NCBI GenBank assembly: GCA_963989385.1
Contig: OZ022510.1
Location: 310,501 to 374,500, forward strand
DNA from: Ctena decussata
Lineage: Eukaryota; Mollusca; Bivalvia; Lucinida; Lucinidae
Direction: 5' to 3'
DNA: 64,000 nucleotides
Positions within the stretch are counted from its first letter, which is position 1. Each line of letters opens with the position of its first letter. Shown here piece by piece: positions 31,376 to 43,510 of this stretch. Below the pieces are notes generated by a model. It ran no database searches. It had not been told where the DNA came from and saw only the letters and a list, made by a program, of their open reading frames with translations. A program made the translations under genes and the position numbers.

Positions 31376-32455
31376 AAGAATAACAAATAAATAATACACA
31401 AGTTAGGTTCCAGTTGCCTTATGTTATCTCAACGGTTTTAATTGCTTTATACCCAGAACTTTATTCGGTCAAACGGCATGCCCTAAAACTATATAAATTA
31501 ATAATATGCAAAGACAGTAAACCAACCAGTACCAACTACAATCCTTTAGCATTATGCTGAGAGCTACATCCGATAAATTGGAGATGAAAGGCCGTTAATC
31601 CTTTGTGGTTAGATGTTTATTTGCTGCATATCAAGTATTACCACAATAGCCTTGAAAATGTATGATTTTAAACAAACAAACATATTTTCATATTCAAAGC
31701 AATTAATTCCATTCATTCGAAAATGTACAAATATTAATAACATTGTAGGCGCGACACATTAGAAAAAATATTAAATGACCAATTGTGTGCATATGTCATT
31801 AAAATATCATATGATGTCAGGAAATAAAACCGTAAAATGAAATAATAAAGCTAAAGCTGACCTTCAACAGGCACCCACAATAATTGTTTATGTGTTTTCA
31901 ATTATTTTTGTTTAGTTGTTTTGCTGTATTGACAACAGCAAGAAAAAAAGTCGAAACTGTAAACGCGTATGACGATTGCCGTTTTACACACTTTGAAATG
32001 TACGGGGAGAACTTTAGACAAGCAAATTCTTACTCCAATTTTCTCACACTTTACCGACACTTTTTTTCAAGATAGACTTTCACTCCCGAAAAAGACATAC
32101 TTTCCTTTAAAGCCCAGGCCTCATTTTAGAATGGCTTAATAGTCCAAAATGTAAACAAGAAGCCAAAACATATTTCCCTGATAAAGTTAAAGGAGGTGTG
32201 TAGGTGTGCCCACTGACGTTTAGCCAACTACAGCTGTCTCATCACTAACATCTTTATGACATGTAGTTCGTATTGGTGTATAAGACGCCAGTTTTTAAAC
32301 GGATATTTTGTCAAACAGCATTTGATATGAACATTGGTTAGCCCATAGAAGAACAGTCTACAGTTGTTCACTAAAATAAGGTCCCAACAAAATTAAGCTT
32401 TGTGTATCAAACATCTACTACTAAGTAGATGATTTGTGACCCTTTACAACATAAT
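31376..32455. other. Nothing recognised
   Basis: AT-rich, with no supported gene or repeat. Confidence 0.4.
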
Positions 32456-32573
32456 GTAAGGCAGCGAAAGGAGAGAGATGGGCTTCGCCTTTCATCTGCT
32501 GTGCGCAGGTTACAGTGAGTCTTTAACCCCCACTGCCCCTACGGCTATTAGGCTATGGGAAACCTTTAACTTT
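32456..32573 (+). repeat. tRNA-SINE 3' body fragment
   Basis: AGGCAGCGAAAGGAGAGAGA, TTCGCCTTTCATCTGCTGTG and CTACGGCTATTAGGCTATGG match the body of the SINE at 20.6-20.9 kb. The tRNA-like head is missing (5' truncation). Confidence 0.75.
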
Positions 32574-32817
32574 TACGCTTACCAAATTATGCAGATGCTA
32601 GTTACGGAGTCATTTATATTTTCTGTTCCCCTATGTCTAGTTGTCTTGTTGCAAGTGTTTACTGTCTGGTGTTTCAAATAGTATGGGGTTTCGATTTGGC
32701 AAGCAGTTTTAGAGAAAAAGACTAATAGTAGCCGTGACTCCCCAGAGCATGCACCTAAAGGGAGCTTAAATATAAATGTAACAATACCAAATTTAGTGCA
32801 GTAGTGCAACAGACACG

Positions 32818-33040
32818 CTTTTCTGTCTTTAACGTCTTCGGTGTCGCTACACCCCAAAACGTTTTAAAGAGAACACAAGTGATGAGCAGGTCTCAGCAGG
32901 CAACGAGAAGCCCTCTCCTATCCACAATTACTGACACATACCATAAGACTCATTAGCTGCAGACGTTAGGTAAGAGACGCTTACTTATTAACTCACAAGG
33001 ACAGGAGTCACCCACCCAGCCACCGCAGCCCCTGCGCCCC
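32818..33040. repeat. Interspersed repeat E, copy 1
   Basis: TCTTCGGTGTCGCTACACCC, CAGGCAACGAGAAGCCCTCT, ATTAGCTGCAGACGTTAGGT and AAGAGACGCTTACTTATTAA recur in the same order at 38.04-38.27 kb. The function is unknown. Confidence 0.68.
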
Positions 33041-33946
33041 AAGAAAGGCGACAGACAAGGACATTGAATAAGGTTACTTTAAACCAGTGTACAAATAATG
33101 AATCTGGTGTTTAAGAACTAGAATCAATACAGAAATACTTACGTTGATGATATCCGCGAGAACTGTGGACGATTTATTCACTAATAAAAAATAACACAGT
33201 ACGATATACGTAATCCTTTGGTCGATAATTATTTTTTTTAATAGTTTGGAAAAGGTTTTAGTTGATGTCAGCTCAAAATCGACTTTACATGACGAGCAAA
33301 TATATTTTGCAGTGTGGGTCGAAAATCCTTCTCCTCAGAAGTTACTTTACACAGAATTTGCTCGATTTTGAATCGCCAGCTGATGCTGTATCATTGTGGT
33401 TTATTACGTAACCGCGGATAACAACGTGCAATTACAAGAAATAGTAATTATGAAGCTTCCGACTACGGTCTTATGAAGTTATGTCGTTATTGCAACTTAG
33501 TACATAATTCTGTCAATGCCAACAATCATCTCATGTCTGAAATCTAGACAGGCTGATAATACTGTGTTTTTATTATCGAAAACCAACCAACTGCTGCGTA
33601 TTCCATTATGTAATAACCGGATTAACGAGTATAAGGATGATGTCTCGATACTGTATCTCAGTTTTATTTTGAATTATGAATCTGTGTTATAATTATATTC
33701 TTTGAAGGTAGCGTCATACACTATAACAGTATTTAAGGTGCAAGCTTCGTTAACAATTAGAACATTTGCCCGCAGAGACACTTATTCAAACCGGTTGCAT
33801 TTTTTTTTCTTTCTTTCATGTGTCCTTGATTCAAATAATCCCGGTCTCAAAAAATTTCATATAACGAAGACCATGTATTTTTGATGTAACACAACTAGTG
33901 CTGTCAGGCAATAACAGCCGCGGTGACATAAAACAATAAAAATGAC
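33041..33946. other. Nothing recognised
   Basis: No supported feature between repeat E and MITE copy 7. Confidence 0.4.
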
Positions 33947-34179
33947 TGAGCCGCAACACGAGAAATCCAACAAACTGGTAGTGCGCCCAGTGCAGACTCA
34001 GATCAGCCTGGGCATCCGCCCAGTCTGATCAGAATCTTCGCTGCCCGTACAGAGCTAAACTTTTAGCTTTTCTTAAAGCGCAGAGCCTAGACTCTAATCA
34101 GAAAGAGCGGCTGCCCAGGCGGCTCTGAGGGTCGGTATGCGCAAATGCTACTTTGTTGGTTTTGTCGTGTTGCTGCTCA
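33947..34179. mobile_element. Palindromic MITE, copy 7
   Basis: TGAGCCGCAACACGAGAAAT faces TTTTGTCGTGTTGCTGCTCA. The interior contains AGCCTGGGCATCCGCCCAGT and its complement GGCTGCCCAGGCGG. Confidence 0.87.
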
Positions 34180-34926
34180 TGTTTACTGCTCTGAACTCAT
34201 TCCCACCCTTAGTTTTATTGTCTTTAAAAACAAACTTTAGAAAGGCAAGGTAGCTTTACTTCGGTGGCATCTAACAGTTTCGGAGCTACAATTAAGTACG
34301 TAATGGTCACTGAAAGTAAACATTGACCCGCCGTCAAATGTCAGTATCTATCATTCGTTGTTCAAACAAACCCGCTGACGTTAGATTTCAGCTATCTTTT
34401 GTACAATATTTCTACTTTGCTCGCGCATGCGTTTGCTAAATACCGTTTTAGGAGACCATATTGTAGATCAGACTGTTACTTATTCGTTGGAAATGTTTTT
34501 GAATCGGATAATGCGTTTATGATTAAAATTTAAATCAGGTCGAAATCTAATGCCCGGCGCACGCAAGAGACACAAAAAGAAGAGGAAGGAAGAAACAGCA
34601 CCGTTAAAATGGAACATCCTATCTCCCATAACAGATAAACCCTAGACAACACACAGTAAATGTACACAAATACAACGACATTAAAAGCCATATTCGTGTG
34701 CCAAGCGCTTCCAACTTTAGCTCACCGGGGTCGAGTCCTGCTGGACGCGAGTCTCTGTCCGTATTCCAAAGCCACTTCATTGCATAGAACCCTTCATAAT
34801 CATCCATTTAACCGTCCTGACATGACTCTTATACGTAGATGAGGTAAACTCGTCCTCATCCATCCATCCCCATTTGATTAACTCTGTCCTGTCACAAAAG
34901 TACGCCATTATGTTTACTCGTATATT
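34180..34926. other. Nothing recognised
   Basis: Overlapping short frames near 34.6-34.84 kb have no domain support. Confidence 0.4.
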
Positions 34927-35005
34927 TGAGCCGCGCTACGAGAAAACCAGTAGTCTTAGAGTGGTTGTGCGTCTAGCGCAGACTCAGATCAGCCTGGGCG
35001 ACTCA
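34927..35005. mobile_element. Palindromic MITE, copy 8 (79-bp deletion derivative)
   Basis: The left third is kept (TGAGCCGCGCTACGAGAAAA to AGCCTGGGCG) and joins directly to a terminal ACTCA. It may be an internal deletion that preserved both outermost ends. Confidence 0.7.
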
Positions 35006-35077
35006 TTTCTTCTTTTGGTCCTTTGGTCAAGTTGCGCATTGTAAGTGCGGTCCTTCACGTGTAAATGCACCAATATA

Positions 35078-35132
35078 CGAGCCGCGACATGACAAAACCA
35101 ACAAAGTGGCATATACACATAGCGAACAAGCG
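35078..35132. mobile_element. Palindromic MITE, copy 9 (left end only)
   Basis: CGAGCCGCGACATGACAAAA and CCAACAAAGTGGC are followed by unrelated sequence. This is a solo left terminus. Confidence 0.7.
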
Positions 35133-35289
35133 CAAAAAGGGGGAAAAAATATATAGTTCTATCAGCTTATGAAGGTTTAATTTTTTTCCGCCTTGAAGCT
35201 ATAACAGCGAACTAGCTTTATAACTTTTTGAACGATCAATGTTGCACATTGTGCACAAGGCCGATTGTCGTGACAAATGTTTTTTTTTT

Positions 35290-35420
35290 GTAGCGGATGA
35301 TTCACCAAGAACCTTCACGAGGATAGAGCAACTTACCACTACACAAGTTTAGCTTTTGAAAAAGCTTGAGAGGTTATCCCTTAGCAAATGAATTTATAGG
35401 ATGCAAGTGGTAAAGCAGAA
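35290..35420 (+). repeat. Interspersed repeat F, copy 1
   Basis: ACAAGTTTAGCTTTTGAAAA, AGCTTGAGAGGTTATC and CCCTTAGC resemble 44325-44395 (ACAAGTTTAGCTTTAAAAAA, ACTTGAACGATTATC, TCCTAGC). Short and diverged. Confidence 0.4.
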
Positions 35421-35539
35421 AATTGGCAGTCATACAAGTTTATTTTATTGTATTCTTAGATTTGTTGAAGCTGTAGGTAAGTGGTGAGTTTGACAGCTTT
35501 TTCTTTCTGTCTAGTGATTGCTTGTATCAGGTGAGCTTT

Positions 35540-35985
35540 AGTGCTATTAACTTTTGTTAGATGATAGATGACCTGTACTGTTTAGTAATGGCTCTTCGTA
35601 AGTGGACTGTACTCTTTGGTAAGTGCTTGTACTAGGTGAGATTCTTGTATTAGGCGAGATGAAGTGTTATTACAGCTCATGTCTTAGCAATGCTGGAAGG
35701 GACCCTGCAGCCGGGTGCGCCAAACTATGGGAGCAAATACCGGTAAATAGTGGAAACTGTATTTAGCGTTAAGCAAGCAGAACTTGTTACTGAGCTGTAC
35801 TGTTAAGTGATAACTGAACTTTCAGGTAACTGTTTGTATAGGGTGAGATAAAGTGTTTAAAGATATAAGCTATAAAGTTCATGCATTAGCGATGCTGGCG
35901 AGAACCCTATAGTAGGGTGTGCCAAATGTAGAAGTACCGGGAATACTGGGACCTGTATTTTAGCAAAAGGAAACGGCGTACAAAT
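35540..35985. repeat. Imperfect tandem duplication, period about 205 bp
   Basis: GTACTGTTTAGTAATGG, AGGCGAGATGAAGTG, GCAATGCTGGAAGGGACCCT and CCGGGTGCGCCAAAC in unit 1 are matched by GTACTGTTAAGTGATAAC, GGGTGAGATAAAGTG, GCGATGCTGGCGAGAACCCT and TAGGGTGTGCCAAA in unit 2. Confidence 0.65.
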
Positions 35986-36010
35986 CGAGTACGAATTCCT
36001 ATCTTAATAT

Positions 36011-36032
36011 GGTTATCCCCGAGGGGATAACC
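36011..36032. other. Perfect 10-bp-arm palindrome
   Basis: GGTTATCCCC and GGGGATAACC are separated by GA. It lies between the tandem duplication and the next retroelement fragment and may mark a repeat terminus. Confidence 0.7.
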
Positions 36033-36059
36033 AATAACCTAAGCGCGAAGTTAAGGAAA

Positions 36060-36700
36060 CAGTTAAAGAATATTTAAGTCCCCAGTGTTTTTCCTGACCG
36101 TCTCAATGCGGTTCTTTTGTGGTGTCTCAAGGTGGTACATCTGTGATGGATCTTTATTTTTACTTATTCTTGAGTCCATTTGTCTGTAGTTTTCAAAAAT
36201 GTGGTCATTTGCATGGCTACCAACTCTGCTTTCTGCTGTAATTGCAGTTTAAAACATAAAAAAAATGTAAAGATAAAAAAATCAGGTTTCTCGTAAAACA
36301 GTAAGAATGACACGCGGACCGAACGACACACGCAATATTTTCAACCATTGCAGACGCTAAAAACGAGGGCTTGGGTACCATTAAAACCTGTTTAACCCCC
36401 TACAATTTTTATTATTGATCAGTTCAAGCTGTATTTCTGTCCCAGTTTCTCACTCTTGCCTGTTCTTGTTGTCTATATCAATACTTTAGTTTACCTATTA
36501 TATGACAGGCAATTTTCTAGTTAATTTCTCAGGAAGCTTATTATCGACTTGCCCAGAAAATAGCTGTTCGCTAAGTTTATTGTGCATGCCTTTCATGAAT
36601 TTTTGTTAAGTTACGTATGTACTCTTTTCCTGTTTGATTTTGAGGGCAGAGTCAGTTACTGACAATTGTTTATTTTTTCATTTTATTTTACATATTTCAG
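36060..36700 (+). mobile_element. Fragment of retroelement 3' region (long)
   Basis: CCTGACCGTCTCAATGCGGT, TGTGGTCATTTGCATGGCTA, CACGCGGACCGAACGACACA, CCATTGCAGACGCTAAAAAC and CAGAAAATAGCTGTTCGCTA occur in family order, with part of the order repeated. Two overlapping or nested fragments are likely. Confidence 0.6.
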
Positions 36701-37711
36701 CATAGCCTTGTGGCTCCAATGAGTAGATTTGTTAATAATTTGCATTGTTTAGATTTTCTATGGCGAGCAGACCTGTTAAGAACTTGGTATAATAAACTGT
36801 ACCTCTAATGGAAAACTGCCAAATGACCATTTCTGTAAATATTAATTTCTTCTGCAGTGCTAACGCACTAAGGTACAGTATTCAACTTTTCACCTCAAAA
36901 GTCGATGGCAGTCTAGGTTGCTGTAGCAACCAAAGTACAGGGGCCATTGGCTAAAAACAGTATTTACTGTTCTCAGATACTATTGCAAGGAATCTCATTG
37001 TTGAGGAGAAGATATCATTTCAATATGTTAACATCGGCCGACCGAGAGACCGGAACATCGGATAAATGGCGTTGTCATGACTTTGCAACCTGTATAAGAG
37101 AAAAAATAATTTGTTTAAAGTTTCATTATTGTCATACTGACAACATTGTGTCTAACCTGCCAGTATAAACGAGCAATTGGTTAACAAATCCTCTTACATG
37201 CTAGACTGTCTTTAGTTACAGAAACAGCGTAAACAACTATGTCTTAGCAAGTTCAAACGGATCCATTAATCAGACACTGCAATCTTCCGTTAAATGTAAG
37301 ACAGAACATTTCGTTTCTAATATTTAATTGCAGCTACAAATCACTGGCGCCATATTATTTAAATTTAATTGCAATTTCTCCTAACAATATGGATCAATTT
37401 AGTCCAGTTGCCATACGTTCCTATAGAAACCTGCCTTTCTTTGCTTGAATTAGTCTTGCGATACGTGGCTATCAATCTTATAACCCCAACAGTCTCTTTT
37501 TTCAGCAAGGGAGAAATCATAGGTAAATTTGTCTTAAAACAGCAATGTTTAGAAGTTATATGTCTTTGAATGGTAACATATTTCCATTTGTTCCGGGCCG
37601 TGATTTGGAAAAAAGAAAACTTTATTTTATTTAATCTTAAGGCCTTAAAAGATTACCTTCAGACGTCAAATATTCTCTGGAAATAAAAAGATCGTTTTAC
37701 AGCCTTAGGAT
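36701..37711. other. Nothing recognised
   Basis: Short frames at 36947-37168 and 37369-37569 lack domains. A GGTTGCTGTAGCAACC palindrome lies at 36917-36932. Confidence 0.4.
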
Positions 37712-37872
37712 ATAATATTCATGCTAAACACACTCTCTTAGAATAGTGAACCCGACCAATCCCACTTAATAGGCCGTAAATGGTGTAGGTCGAGTTTGTT
37801 CATTTATAGCATCTCCAGTTGTCATCTCGGTTATTTCTTGAGATAACCTTGGAGAAGACTAGGAAATTTTAC
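37712..37872 (-). repeat. Interspersed repeat D, copy 2
   Basis: In reverse it reads AAATAACCGAGATGACAACT, GGAGATGCTATAAATGAACA, TTACGGCCTATTAAGTGGGA and GTGTGTTTAGCATGAA, matching 22.2-22.36 kb. Confidence 0.65.
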
Positions 37873-38035
37873 GTACTAAGATGATATGATAGCTAGAGGT
37901 GGCTTCTGGTACCATTAATTAAAAAAATCAAAGAAACAACAAAAAGAAACATTAAGCGTGTACAAATGTAACTATCGTTTACTTAATTTTAATTAATGCT
38001 CATTTACATAAAATTATTTAAACGTATCATATCAA

Positions 38036-38275
38036 CTTTAGTGCGACAGTCGCGCGTCTCTGTATTTAACTTCTTCAGTGTCGCTAAGCCCCCAAAATTT
38101 GAATGAAAAGATGTGATGGTAGGTCTCGACAGGCAACGAGCATCCCTCTCCGAGTCACACCTACTGTCGCATTCCGTGGGACACATTAGCTGCAGACATC
38201 AGGTAAGAGACGCCTGGCTACGTATTAACCCGCGAGCGAAGGCGCCCCCCATCGAGCCACGTCAACCCCTGCGTA
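38036..38275. repeat. Interspersed repeat E, copy 2
   Basis: TCTTCAGTGTCGCTAAGCCC, CAGGCAACGAGCATCCCTCT, ATTAGCTGCAGACATCAGGT and AAGAGACGCCTGGCTACGTA follow the same order as 32.82-33.04 kb. A fragment near 43.74-43.80 kb (TTACCTGATGTCTGCG) may be a third, reversed copy. Confidence 0.65.
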
Positions 38276-38664
38276 TTTCTACCAATTTTTGAAATGACGC
38301 ATATTGCCATGACAGAGGAATTTTAGTGAAAACATATTTTATTTTCCACTTTATACAAGTTATGTACAAGTTACAAATAGTATATTATAGCAAAAGGATC
38401 TGAACGGAAGCCAATGGCTTATTCAGTCCAACTCCGGTATTTTAGGATATCGGAAATTTTTTGTGTTGATAATGAGACATAGCTGTGAAAATGGAAGTCC
38501 GGTTACTGAAAGCTGCATTATGTTTCGGCCGTGGAAATCAATTTTTTTGGAAATTAACTAAGATACGGCCACTGAGGAAGGATAAACAGGGTGTGTGCTT
38601 TGGAAAAGGGCTATTGTATTTTATCATGCATATGCTGCAAAATGTACCTGATAAAAGGGGTATG

Positions 38665-39056
38665 ATAACATGACGTGATATGATGTCACTTTAGAACTGC
38701 GCCTGCGCGAATGCTATCAGGCGATGCCTACATAAGCGATTTCTGAAGACGATTGCCTACATACTGACGTTGGTCGTGATAACAACGAATGATTGGTTAA
38801 ATGACGTCACCACCTTACGTCATAACGCATTTGCGGCGTCAACAAGTTCAAACAAAATTGCGTTAACTTAACTTTTCTTTTGTTTGACGCTCTTTACACC
38901 TGAAAATATTCTAATGATGCATGATAAAAAGAATCCATGCAAATGTCTTTTGATATCAAGTTTATCAGGCTCGACAAGAAACATGTCGGACTGGCTCGGC
39001 AAGCCTCGCCATTCCTACGCTGTTTCTGGTCCCGCCTGATAAACTTGATATCACAA
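38665..39056 (-). mobile_element. Hairpin plus CRE-like-cluster element (copy at 39.0 kb)
   Basis: The hairpin spans 38951-39053: TGATATCAAGTTTATCAGGC faces GCCTGATAAACTTGATATCA, and the ~50-bp arms remain partly paired to the loop near 39000. To the left lie GATGTCAC (38683), a perfect TGACGTCA (38802-38809), TTACGTCA and GCGTCAA. The word GACGCTCTT (38885) is the complement of AAGAGCGTC in the 30.8-kb element, supporting common ancestry in reverse orientation. Confidence 0.62.
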
Positions 39057-40429
39057 GGCACTAACATAGTATTCTCTATCTTCTGTGTCGGAAAGGGTAT
39101 GAGTAGTTTATCAGTCAATCTGACTTCCTATTTGGCCATAATCATTACACAACTTATATCTTTCTAATGTTAGCAGATCTAAATGAATATGTGTTCTATT
39201 AAAGTATAATTATCTATTTTTATTTATCGAGGTTTAAAATTGAACAATTTTATTCGTATACATGTATAAATCGAAATTCCATGATAATTAGAGGATTGCA
39301 GCTACAATAGACATTTTAAGCAATAACGCAGTCGTAGTTGAAGCAAAGTGAGTCGATTCCAAATGTGTGCAATTTAATCTGCTGTCTCTCTTCTATAAAT
39401 TATAGCTCTGTTTTTGAAATTTGAGATAAAAAAGGTTTTTGAAGGCAGGATATGAGATTTGATTATATTACCTACTGAGCATTGCCTAGGGTTTTACATT
39501 TTTATTATTATTATGCTGATTGCAATAGCAAATATCCGAAATTTAAGCAATTAGTGGGCAACACATTTGATGTAACTAATGTGAAGATTTAGAGTGCAAA
39601 CTTGTCAATGTGTGTATGATCCTTTAATGTTTAAATAGTGGAGTCATCCTAATGGTGAAAGCTTCTAATATTAATCCATATATATCACTTTCGCTAACAA
39701 TATATAGGTTAATACGCACATATAGTGTTATAGAACTGGTAAACGGAACAATGATCATAATTTTGGAAATATTATTTCTTTTTCACAAAACAACTGGTTA
39801 CCTATTTAGCAACAAAATATTAAAAACAACACAATGGTTAAATAGATCGTTGTGTTGAATGATTTACATTACTATAGATAGGCCTACAAGTTACGTTTAT
39901 GACGTCGAGAAAGGCATACTTTGGTTGCCAACTAAAAACTCAATGTTTCAATATTGGTTTTAACGAGAAAATTGTTTAAAGGATAACTATCTCGATTTAC
40001 AATGAAAGAAATGTTGTGAAATTTGAAGTGATATCATTTGATAAAACAATGAAATGCCACAGACAACATGTCACCCGACGTTTGGTTTAAGACGACACAA
40101 GACATACTTTTCTCAAAAATAGCACAATGAAACATCTGAAATTTAATGCTGATCTTCAAGTCATGGTAAGACAACCTTCAGTATCTAAATCAATCCGACA
40201 AAAAGTTGCAAACACAATGTCTAAGTCAGCAAGGACCATACCTCTGTCAAAAATAAACCAATTATTACATTCTAATGGTATTGTGAAAATCAGCTCTCCA
40301 GGTCAACCTGTTTATAAGTTGGAAATATGCCTAATTCAGAAAAGAGGCACAACTTTTCCATTATATGATAATCGAATTTCCAAAATTACATTGCACATCT
40401 TTCAAACATAGCAAAACAACGTGTAAAAT
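39057..40429. other. Nothing recognised
   Basis: A 94-codon frame at 40127-40411 (+) has normal-looking composition but no domain, neighbour or splice evidence and is not called as a gene. Confidence 0.35.
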
Positions 40430-40825
40430 TTCTAATTAGTTTGATGAAAAATGTGATAGAAGTTGCGGACACAAGGCCTGTGTCAGCTGTATGGAAGTTC
40501 TAAGTCCTAAACAGCTGTAGCGCCATCAAAAATGATCAAACCAATAATCCAAACTAACATGCACATCTTCATATAAATGCAAGAAAACCTGCAACGTTTT
40601 AAAACAATCGGATGAAGCACCCAGGATACATTCGGACAAAAACATTTTATATCGAAATTCTAGTCCAAAACGACTGTAATGTCATAGAAAATGAACAAAT
40701 CAAACACTCAAATGGATCTGCACATCTTCATTTAAGAGTTAAAACATCGGATAACGCGTCTAGGACGAGTTTTGGACACAATATTTGGGACGGATGGACG
40801 GACACACGGACGCCGTAAATTCAAC
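40430..40825 (+). mobile_element. Small composite tandem element with GGACGG end
   Basis: Two ~165-bp units share the blocks AAACAGCTGTAGCGCCATCA / AAACGACTGTAATGTCATAG and GCACATCTTCATATAAATGC / GCACATCTTCATTTAAGAGT. They are followed by GGGACGGATGGACGGACACA at 40788-40807. This is the same architecture as the larger composite elements, with a third unrelated monomer. Confidence 0.6.
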
Positions 40826-43076
40826 ACAACAACTAACCAGCTATTCAAGCTTCAACTCCAACATTACTTTTGTCAGTTTCTCAGATTTTGAGATATTTTA
40901 GAACTTTAACATTGTTTTGCCAGGAAACAAACCACCTTACTTACGGCGATTTTTTGTCTTATTTTGTAACTGACAGTGCAAGTTTTACATTTTACTGACA
41001 TATTATGCATAAGCATGCCCCATCAATTTAATATATTTTTTCATTTTGTTTTCAGAAACCTCAGTTTTGCATTTTTTAAAGAAAATTAAAAACAACAACT
41101 TATTATCAACTTATTATAACTCGTTTTTACTACAATTTAAGACATTTCATTTTACCATTTTGTTTTAAATATCCTATATTATAGATTATATGATTTGCAG
41201 AAATGAACATGCATTCATGTGTTACAGATATGAATTTAAATGGAAATTATGTAAAAAATATGTATTATCACAAAATGTTGATTTTTAGGAAAACAAAACG
41301 TTGCTTTTTCTTATCAACATGTTTTATAGTCCCTTGGGTTATATAGCTGGTATGATGGTTTGAATGCCCCGCCAATATTTCTTTTCAGTATCTTTCTATC
41401 TTTAAGTAGTGATAAAGGGAAACCTGACTCTAATGACCTGAGGTGCTATGTGTTTACTTTTAGTTATATAAGCACAAACAAGATCTTATAAATTAATGAT
41501 TGATGGAACATCATAGCCATAACGGTATACATCTACATACAAATTTCAGCTAGTCAAATGTAAAATCAGATGAAAATCACTGTCATGTTGACTCCGGATA
41601 ATATCTTCTGGCCAGAACCCAAGCAATGGATTCTCAATATCTCGGGGTTTAAACGTCATAAATAGTGTGCGGCCACCAGATAAAAATAGTCTCAGAATAT
41701 TTGATATGTTCTTAACTTTAGTTAATACAATGAGGACTGAAGGCAAACAAGTGGAAAGCCATGTCAGTTGTAAATCAGATATACACTCACTTTATAAGGG
41801 GTAAAATAATATTTCCTAAAGCAAGAACTGACATACATAGACCCTGATAGTTTAAAATATCTTATCGATGAGATCTTTTATGTTGCAGTCATAAATGGGA
41901 ACTCCGTTTATTAGAATTTTATATCAGCCTGCGCCGAATACCAGACCCAAGCTAGTATGCGCACATGCAAATCACTGTGACCAATCATAACTCGTATACA
42001 TATTGTGAAGATCTTTGCGATCATGTTATTGATTTGCAAAACTGCACATTCTGAATAGACCGCATAGTTTGCATATGAAAATCTGCATATCTGCAGTTTG
42101 CCAATTTTGTCATTTGACGGCTTATCTTAGATTTCGAAAACCTAATTTATTTTAGTCTTTATTCTTATAGAATATTGCTGACGTCTCCCTGATATTAAAA
42201 TATGTATTATGTATAGACTGCTGCGAAGCTTGTCAAAGCGTCTTCTAGTAATAACCGGAAAGCCGAGTATAATGGTGCCGTTCCTTTATTATATTTCATT
42301 CCTAATTGGATTCGTATATACCATGTAGAAACCTATGAATGCTGACAGCGGTCTTAGCAAAATATCAGGACTATGTTACAGAAATCCTGCAGGAAATAAT
42401 GCAATTTCTTGATAAAGTAATAAGTTGCCCAACTGTCGTTACAGAAAGAATAATTATAACAAATATAAGCTAATTAGGCTTTTACAGCAACCATGGATTG
42501 TTACGTTCATTAATCAATCAAATGAAACAATGTTCAGGATCAATTAATTTGTTATTGTTTCAGCTATTTACTGACATTATAACAAACAACATCAGATTCT
42601 TAGCATTCCAACTAGGGTCAAGATTAGTTTGGATGTTCAAGCATTGTTTACCTAAGACTTTCACTTCAGGTGCCATCTTTAATACATATGTACAGTCAGG
42701 TAAGTAATAGTAATAGTAGTTAAAGTACCAAATTGATAAGTCTGAACTCTTATTACATAGAAACAATGACATATCCTAACTCTTTGTCAAAGACATAGAT
42801 ATGCGTCCATCTATAGAGGTGTGACCAGTTTCTCGCGAATAGTACGCATTACATGCCTTTTATAATACAACCACTTTTTAGGGACAAGTCCGAGAAGTCC
42901 TGTAAACGAAAGCCCGACAACAATTTGACCGTGGTCATCAAATCAAGAAAGCGTTCAGGATAGCCACATTGTAACAAGGTGATGATGTCCTTAATATTTT
43001 TTTAATTATTGGCGAAAGTTTCGCTGAGGGACAACCATGTGACAAAAATTTAGTTTAGTCAGAAGTTTCCTTCTAA
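40826..43076. other. Unique-looking AT-rich interval, nothing recognised
   Basis: Short frames near 41.55-41.75 (-) and 42.5-42.77 kb (both strands) have no recognisable domain. Confidence 0.4.
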
Positions 43077-43510
43077 ATGCGGACCGAACTGCGAACTGAA
43101 TATTTCGGACCACCACAGAAACAGAGGGCGAGGTTTGAATCCAGTTAAACTAGTTTAACATCCCCTCCCCCTTGCAAGTAATTTTCTGCTGACCGTTCCA
43201 AGGCGGTACTTTTGTTGTGGTATCTCTGTGCTACATGGTGTTATGTCCGCTTTTCTATGGTCTCTAGCAGTCCAGTCACCCAAAGAGCGGCCCATTCTGC
43301 TTTCTATTTTGTTTTGTAATTTAAAACGAAAAATAGGTAGAAAAAGATGTTAAGGTTGCTGAATGTTTGGGAAAGAACTAGTCGTTTGTTTTACGTGCGT
43401 ATCTTTCGCGAACTGTTGTCAATTTATGTGTGTGTGTGTGCTTCTTTCCCTTTTGGTTTTGAGAGCGCGAAATGGAAATTGAATGCATTAAGTCCTTATC
43501 ATTACCTATA
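43077..43510 (+). mobile_element. Fragment of retroelement 3' region
   Basis: ATGCGGACCGAACTGCG, CCACCACAGAAACAGAGGGC, GCTGACCGTTCCAAGGCGGT, ACTTTTGTTGTGGTATCTCT and ATGTCCGCTTTTCTATGG occur in family order. It is the best-preserved 3'-region copy on the plus strand. A TG run lies at 43427-43440. Confidence 0.65.

Noticed and set aside
40127..40411. 94-codon gene with basic composition
   Set aside because: No recognisable domain, no splice signals and no conserved neighbour; it is within the length expected by chance in AT-rich DNA.
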